This document shows positions 6,894 to 11,468 of a DNA stretch of 11,468 bases, piece after piece. Made by a program: the position numbers and the translations under genes. The stretch lies in assembly GCA_947630355.1 (NCBI GenBank), contig CANRHJ010000052.1, positions 1-11,468 on the forward strand, in the 5' to 3' direction. The notes under the pieces were generated by a model that was not told where the DNA came from, searched no databases, and saw only the letters and a program-made list of their open reading frames with translations. How positions within the stretch are numbered: the first letter of the stretch is position 1; every line of letters begins with the position of its first letter. This DNA comes from Candidatus Gastranaerophilales bacterium. Lineage in GTDB: Bacteria > Cyanobacteriota > Vampirovibrionia > Gastranaerophilales > Gastranaerophilaceae.

Positions 6894-8006
6894 ATGGAAG
6901 AACAAGTTATAAAACCAAAAAAAGAAATTCTTAACTATATAAACGTTTTTCGCGGATTGGCAATACTTTTAATAGTAGCAGGTCATACAATGCAAATCGG
7001 AAATAAAGGCAGCTTGATAAACGGCATTTCTTTTGAAGTTTTTGCAGGCGGTACTGCCCTGTTTATATTTATTTCCGGTTTCTTGTTTCAGCATCTTTCG
7101 TATAAATTTGAATATAAAAACTATATGTCAAAAAAATGGAAAAATGTAATTATTCCATATATGATTACGGCAATTCCCGGTATCATACTATGTTTTACGC
7201 TGCCTGTATTATACGGTAATCCTTTTGACGGACTGAACCCTTTTGTTCAGATAGGTGTATTTCTAACGGTAGGCAGGGTTCATAACGTACCTGTTTGGTT
7301 TATACCTATGATTGTTATTTTCTTTATTTTAAGCAGATTGCTTCTATACCTTGAAAGTAAAAATCTGCTTTATAAATTACTTCCGATTTTGTTTCTGATA
7401 ACAATTTTTATTCCCAGACTTGATATAGAACCCGAATATGTTGCCAATTTGGATTATTTTCATAAATATTTAGAGTATGTTAAATATGTTTTAAGCGGAT
7501 TTGTTCATTTTTTATCCATGTATATATTTGGCATGTATTTATCAAAATATAAAGAAAAAATTGATATTTTATATAATAAGAGATTGTTATTACTTTGTTT
7601 AATGATTATAACAGCCTGCTGTGACGTATATATAAACTGTAAATATTCGATAGTGAACGGTACCGTGTCTAAAATATTCTTGACAATGTTAGTTTTAGGA
7701 TACTTAAAACATTATGATGAACAAATAAAGTCTTGTGAAAAGCTTAACAATTTATTGGATGTGGCGGCAAAATACAGTTTCGGACTGTTCTTTGTTCATT
7801 GGTATTTCGTTTTTGCGTTTAACAGATTATTTAATATGCCCAAAGTAGTCGCAGCTGACGGCATATTGCAGTGTTTACAGGCTTTATGCATGGTTTCCGT
7901 AAGATATTTGTTTGTTATATCCTGCAGTTTCTTTGTATTGTTTATTTTGAAATTTATTCTTCAAAAACTGAATGTAAAAAATACCAGAATGTTTACGGGA
8001 GTTTGA
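6894..8006 (+). CDS. Membrane acyltransferase family 3 (OafA/WecH-like)
   Basis: A 370-residue polytopic membrane protein with about ten hydrophobic segments. The family signature of an acyltransferase_3 domain is visible: NVFRGLAILLIVAGHT (residues 17-32, with the Arg20 and His31 expected for catalysis), the FIFISGFLF segment (57-65), WFIPM (135-139) and a late SFGLFFVHWYF (295-305). Members use acyl-CoA to O-acylate sugars, commonly acetylating lipopolysaccharide, capsule or peptidoglycan; the substrate cannot be told here. The ATG is four bases after the accC stop with no ribosome site of its own, so translation is probably coupled and it shares the accBC transcript. A malonyl-CoA-forming operon carrying a surface acyltransferase suggests co-expression of envelope acylation with lipid synthesis, but no biochemical link is shown. 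Confidence 0.85.
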   Translation: MEEQVIKPKKEILNYINVFRGLAILLIVAGHTMQIGNKGSLINGISFEVFAGGTALFIFISGFLFQHLSYKFEYKNYMSKKWKNVIIPYMITAIPGIILCFTLPVLYGNPFDGLNPFVQIGVFLTVGRVHNVPVWFIPMIVIFFILSRLLLYLESKNLLYKLLPILFLITIFIPRLDIEPEYVANLDYFHKYLEYVKYVLSGFVHFLSMYIFGMYLSKYKEKIDILYNKRLLLLCLMIITACCDVYINCKYSIVNGTVSKIFLTMLVLGYLKHYDEQIKSCEKLNNLLDVAAKYSFGLFFVHWYFVFAFNRLFNMPKVVAADGILQCLQALCMVSVRYLFVISCSFFVLFILKFILQKLNVKNTRMFTGV

Positions 8007-8058
8007 TTAGCGGTATATTTTTATATTGTATGCGTTTAATTCTATGATGTCTTTTCCC

Positions 8059-8103
8059 TCGTAAATTTTCGATTTGTAATGCTTTTTTTGCGAAAATTTA
8101 CGA
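8059..8103. repeat. Perfect 13-bp inverted repeat between convergent genes
   Basis: TCGTAAATTTTCG (8059-8071) is exactly mirrored by CGAAAATTTACGA (8091-8103), leaving 19 bases between, including seven T's (8083-8089). It sits in the 104-base gap between the stops of the acyltransferase (+) and helicase (-) genes. As RNA it would form a strong hairpin on either strand, so bidirectional termination or 3'-end protection is plausible. Neither side has the run of T's a classical intrinsic terminator needs; the T run lies in the loop. A protein-binding site is an alternative. Confidence 0.6.
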
Positions 8104-8106
8104 AGC

Positions 8107-8134
8107 AATATTATAAAATGTCATTTATAATATT
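8107..8134. repeat. 11-bp inverted repeat spanning the helicase stop codon
   Basis: AATATTATAAA (8107-8117) and TTTATAATATT (8124-8134) are perfect complements around a six-base loop. The helicase stop codon (8111-8113, minus strand) lies in one arm, so the hairpin overlaps the last coding bases. The repeat is all A/T and therefore weak, and with the 13-bp repeat only three bases away it may help to end the transcript. Chance in AT-rich DNA is possible. Confidence 0.35.
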
Positions 8135-11100
8135 TTTAATTCTCTCTATACAACCGGCAGGGCTTATATACCATTCGCGGAAAGTAATCCTTTCAACAAC
8201 GGCTCCCGTTCTTTCCATAAGAGTTTGTTTTTTAATTTGTGTTTTATTTGATTTAATATTATCTTCAACACCGTCACATTCAATAATAACCGTTTTACCT
8301 GCAGGACTTGTAACTGTTAAATCGGCGCTCAAACCTGCTAAAATTTGTCCTGCTGTTACTTTAAAACCTTCTTTTCTGAATGCTTCCGCCAGCTCTTTTT
8401 CAAAAGAATTTTTATATATATTCTCATCCGTTTGTAATTCTTGTATTAATTTGTTTCTTTCAATATAAGTTTTGACATATTCAATATAGTCTTTTAAAAG
8501 TCCTTGCGGCAGTGACTTCGAATCTTTTGATAGAAATACTATTTGTTTTTTTCTCGCTCTTGTTATGGCTACATTGAATAAGTTAGGGATTTGGAGAAAC
8601 GTAAGACTTTGATTAAAACTGTTATTAGCTACGGTCCAAGAGAGCATAATGATATCTCTTTCATCACCTTGAAAAGTATGAGCGGTTCCCGTTTCTATCT
8701 TGTGTTTTCTTATAATTGTTTCGGAAAATACTTGGGATATAGCTTTTTTAATAAGTTCAACCTGTCCTCTGAAAGGTGAAATTATGCCTACGCTAACGGG
8801 TTCGTGGTCATCATTTGTATTTCTCTCATCTTCTTGAATAATTTCCTGCAGTCTTTGCATTATAGCTTCAACTTCCGGCATATTCCTTGTTATATCGGAA
8901 TCAACTTTGCCGTCAGGTACTTCAATTAATTCTAAAACATCGTTTTTATTGCATTGTGACATAATTCTAATTCTGCCGCCGTAAAATTCTTTATTACTAA
9001 AGTCAATAATCGGGGCATAACTTCTGAAATGTTCATCAAGTAATACGGGTTTTGTTGAGTAATAATTAGCCAAATCAAACATTGAATTGGTTCTGAAACG
9101 CCACATAAGCTGATATTTGTCAGGTATATCATATTGACTCATAAATGATTGTTCTTTTGATTTTTCTAAAAATGATAAATGAGGTAATTGCTTATCATCA
9201 CCGACGATTACGGCTTTTTTACATCTGAAAAGAATCGGGATACAACTTGCTATATCACATTGAGATGCCTCATCGATAATTGCGACATCAAACATAGCGG
9301 GTTTTAACGGAAGTGAATTGGAAACAGCATAGGTTGTAATACACCAACAAGGAAATGCTTCCAGCAAAGGTTTAAAGTCCTCGTCTTCCAACAGCCTTGT
9401 TTGAAGGTTTTTCTTGCGTGAAACGAGTGCTTTTGTATGCACAATAAGCCTTTGCCGTTTTACCTGGTCTCTTAACAACCCTTTTAATGAGTTTCTTCTT
9501 TTACCCTTTAGTATTTCTACCGCAAGCGTTTTTTGTTTTTTTCTAAGTAATTTTATTTCTTCTAAAATGTTGTGAATATTTCCTATTTTAAATATTTGTG
9601 TTTCAATTTGTCTTGCTTGAGCACTCAATCTTGCTATAATTAATTCAAGCTTTAATCTTTCAATGTTTTCAATATCCGGTGTAAAATCTTTATTCTTAAT
9701 AATTTTTTTAAGCTGATGGTTTGCTAATTTTGTTGACATATTAGCAAATATGCCTGATTTCTCATTATTTTTTTCAAGGTTTTTTATAGCGGAGTTAATT
9801 TCGTCGACTTCCGACAGTGTAAGTTTAGCGGTTAAAAATTCGCAAGCTCCGATATTTTTTTCTTTTTCATCGCGTTCTTTTATTGTTTTTTGCCATTGTT
9901 CTTCAAGTTTGATGATATCTTCGCATTTATTTTCCAAATCTTTAACGGACATAATAAGTTTTTGCATATCTTCGGTATCAACGAGTATTGAGTTTTCAAA
10001 ATTTGTATCCAAATCCACTTTATTGGAAATTAAGTCTTGAAGGTCAAAAGATAATTGTTTTTGATAATTGGCTCTGCCTGCTCTTAAAGCGAGGTATGGA
10101 GCTCCGAAGTCATTTAATCTGTTAGCAACAACGTCTGTTGCTTTATCCATTCTTGAAGCAACAAGTACGGTTTTGCCGTTTGAAACAAGATGGCATATAA
10201 GATTAACTATAGTTTGAGATTTTCCCGTTCCTGGAGGTCCGTATACCGCTAATATACTGTTATCTTCCAAATTTTTTATTACATCCTCCTGTGAATCACT
10301 GAGTGATAAAGGGGTGATTGCGGCAAAATCTTTCAAATTGGTTTCTTTAATTATTTTTGAAGCCATTTTGCCTTTGCCTTGCATATATTCTTCATTAACA
10401 GTATTTAAAGCAGTTTCACGAATTACACCTGAAGGTTTTTCCGATATTTGTGTAAGTTCATATAAAACACCTGCCGTAACCAGCGGACGTTTCGTTAATA
10501 TTATTGCACTTTTGTTAGTCAGTACGACCTTATCAGCCTTTAATTTGGGTTTGGGTTTGTCCGTTTCTTCGTTTTCTTCTATTATTTCCTGTAAATTTTC
10601 ATAATTTATCTGTTTTTCGCCGTAAAAATTTTCAGTGTTTTCATCTTTTATATTATTTTCTAATTCTTCTTCTTCGTTAAGTTCAAATTCCAAATCAGGG
10701 ATTAAAGATTTTAATGTTGTAAGAAAAATGCTTAAATCCTCTTCTTTTAGCGGTAATTTGGGAACAACATCGAGTAAGCCGTCGAGCATGTTATCAATTT
10801 CTTCTTCTTCGCCGGACAAATTCATAAGGCTGGTTAAAGCCGCTGTATTTAAGGATAAACCTTCTTCTTGCATTGAACATTCTATATTCATTCCGACCCG
10901 TTCAAGTTTGCAGCCGGAATATAATAAAGGAGTTAAAAATTCATTTTTTCGCTTTGTTTTTGTATTTTTCCCTACTAAAAACAGGTATCCGTATATCAAA
11001 TATTTATCGGTTTTATTATTTTCGCTTTGGAGCATTAATTCGGTCAAATAAGAATCCGAGCCGTCCAGCTTTAGGGTTTGCGGATATGATGTAAACAGTT

Positions 11101-11308
11101 TTTCATTCTTTAATAATGATTTATTTTCTTTGCTGTTTTCTTCTGTTGTTTCAAGAAAAATCCATTTGTTATCTTTATCTTGTTTTAAATTTCTAAAGGT
11201 AGAGCTTTGAACTTCTTCCCTCACACAATCGTGTAAATACAGGCTTAATCTTTTAATAAAACTGTTTTGAAATGCCGAATTAATTATTTTTGCTGCTTCT
11301 TGAAGCAT
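8111..11308 (-). CDS. Superfamily 1 (Upf1-like) helicase with C-terminal PD-(D/E)XK-type nuclease domain
   Basis: A large soluble protein of 1065 aa, likely an ATP-driven DNA or RNA translocase coupled to a nuclease. The N-terminal part (1-330) includes an acidic, Glu-rich stretch (about 165-250). The helicase motifs follow in order: LSDSQEDVI (335-343), Walker A GPPGTGKS (357-364), motif Ia (VLVASRMDKATDVV, 381-394), DEAS (679-682), GDDKQLPH (703-710), DEHFRS (758-763), GTAHTFQGDERDI (874-886) and NVAITRAR (912-919). Between motifs Ia and II lies about 200 residues of mainly helical, coiled-coil-like insertion (about 440-640). The C-terminus (968-1065) has SFE..., SADLTV (Asp996) and IECDG (1009-1013, Glu1010), the pattern of a Vsr/MTES-like endonuclease. 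The His often following the DG is missing. ATG 11308 has GGGGA six bases before it. Such helicase-nuclease fusions often belong to defence islands. No partner gene is seen in the window, so the role is inferred and repair is the alternative. Confidence 0.88.
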   Translation of the reverse strand: MLQEAAKIINSAFQNSFIKRLSLYLHDCVREEVQSSTFRNLKQDKDNKWIFLETTEENSKENKSLLKNEKLFTSYPQTLKLDGSDSYLTELMLQSENNKTDKYLIYGYLFLVGKNTKTKRKNEFLTPLLYSGCKLERVGMNIECSMQEEGLSLNTAALTSLMNLSGEEEEIDNMLDGLLDVVPKLPLKEEDLSIFLTTLKSLIPDLEFELNEEEELENNIKDENTENFYGEKQINYENLQEIIEENEETDKPKPKLKADKVVLTNKSAIILTKRPLVTAGVLYELTQISEKPSGVIRETALNTVNEEYMQGKGKMASKIIKETNLKDFAAITPLSLSDSQEDVIKNLEDNSILAVYGPPGTGKSQTIVNLICHLVSNGKTVLVASRMDKATDVVANRLNDFGAPYLALRAGRANYQKQLSFDLQDLISNKVDLDTNFENSILVDTEDMQKLIMSVKDLENKCEDIIKLEEQWQKTIKERDEKEKNIGACEFLTAKLTLSEVDEINSAIKNLEKNNEKSGIFANMSTKLANHQLKKIIKNKDFTPDIENIERLKLELIIARLSAQARQIETQIFKIGNIHNILEEIKLLRKKQKTLAVEILKGKRRNSLKGLLRDQVKRQRLIVHTKALVSRKKNLQTRLLEDEDFKPLLEAFPCWCITTYAVSNSLPLKPAMFDVAIIDEASQCDIASCIPILFRCKKAVIVGDDKQLPHLSFLEKSKEQSFMSQYDIPDKYQLMWRFRTNSMFDLANYYSTKPVLLDEHFRSYAPIIDFSNKEFYGGRIRIMSQCNKNDVLELIEVPDGKVDSDITRNMPEVEAIMQRLQEIIQEDERNTNDDHEPVSVGIISPFRGQVELIKKAISQVFSETIIRKHKIETGTAHTFQGDERDIIMLSWTVANNSFNQSLTFLQIPNLFNVAITRARKKQIVFLSKDSKSLPQGLLKDYIEYVKTYIERNKLIQELQTDENIYKNSFEKELAEAFRKEGFKVTAGQILAGLSADLTVTSPAGKTVIIECDGVEDNIKSNKTQIKKQTLMERTGAVVERITFREWYISPAGCIERIKNIINDIL

Positions 11309-11337
11309 AATTTCCCCTATTATATTGTCAATAAGAA

Positions 11338-11346
11338 ATTATAGCA
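11338..11346 (-). promoter_or_regulatory. Extended -10 promoter of the helicase-nuclease gene
   Basis: On the minus strand the sequence TGCTATAAT (11346 to 11338) is a perfect TATAAT with the upstream TG of an extended -10. Transcription would start near 11331, about 23 bases before ATG 11308, with the GGGGA ribosome site in between. No good -35 is visible, as is normal for extended -10 promoters. The rest of the end of the window (11347-11468) is AT-rich and shows no gene; its last bases, CGGAG, could be a ribosome site for a plus-strand gene beyond the edge. Confidence 0.6.
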
Positions 11347-11468
11347 TTTTTTTGTTCCGTACCGTTCATACAAAAGGCTGAATTTTCCATAAAAAATATT
11401 ATGAATATATAATTCTTTAAATTATTAAAATAAACAAAAAAAATAAAGTTTGAAAACCATATACGGAG

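Noticed and set aside
8079..11094. Several plus-strand open frames opposite the helicase gene
   Set aside because: They are serine- and phenylalanine-rich antisense readings of the lysine- and glutamate-rich helicase, with no motifs of their own.
11319..11331. TTGACA and TATAAT on the minus strand just before the helicase gene
   Set aside because: The two hexamers are only one base apart, so they cannot form a promoter together; the extended -10 at 11338-11346 fits better.
11408..11413. TATAAT near the right edge as a plus-strand promoter
   Set aside because: The expected -35 place holds TTCCAT, a poor match, and in such AT-rich DNA the hexamer alone is not evidence; the gene it would serve is outside the window.

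Overview
The window is AT-rich (around one third G+C by eye) and comes from a Gram-negative-like, flagellated or type III-secreting bacterium. Three genes point that way: fliR (flagellar/T3SS export gate), a family 9 (heptosyltransferase-type) glycosyltransferase of lipopolysaccharide assembly, and an outer-envelope-style secreted protein cut by the left edge. An uncultured gut-type lineage such as the Gastranaerophilales/Vampirovibrionia (non-photosynthetic relatives of cyanobacteria) would fit the composition and gene mix. This is inference from style only; no taxonomic marker gene is present.

Layout. From 1 to 1135 (+) the 3' part of a secreted-domain gene is translationally coupled to fliR. 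From 1140 to 1230 lies a noncoding island of about 48% G+C with nested inverted repeats, next to a small lysine-rich orphan gene (1234-1479, -). From 1642 to 2712 (+) is the GT9 glycosyltransferase. Its 3' end overlaps a good promoter for a GAF-GGDEF-HD-GYP signalling protein (2760-4667, +). That protein has an intact cyclase motif and inhibitory site, but two histidine metal ligands of its HD-GYP domain are missing. A convergent 85-aa orphan (4672-4929, -) shares a divergent intergenic region with the accB-accC operon (5086-6889, +), which has a clear promoter. accB and accC encode the biotin carboxyl carrier protein and biotin carboxylase of acetyl-CoA carboxylase. Four bases after accC a membrane acyltransferase (6894-8006, +) begins without its own ribosome site, so it appears to belong to the same transcript.

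The right part (8111-11308, -) is one large gene. It encodes a Upf1-like superfamily 1 helicase with a long helical insertion and a C-terminal PD-(D/E)XK-type nuclease domain, preceded by an extended -10 promoter. It converges on the acyltransferase gene across a 104-bp gap holding a perfect 13-bp inverted repeat, with a second 11-bp inverted repeat over its stop codon.

How the genes relate. accB, accC and the acyltransferase probably form one envelope/lipid unit: malonyl-CoA supply plus O-acylation of a surface glycan. The GT9 enzyme also builds the envelope. The cyclic-di-GMP protein and fliR could both bear on motility but are separate transcripts. The helicase-nuclease is the best candidate for an accessory (defence or repair) function. 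I do not see a multi-gene undescribed system here. The least explained items are the 1140-1230 element, the degenerate HD-GYP domain, the helicase-nuclease and the two orphan small genes.
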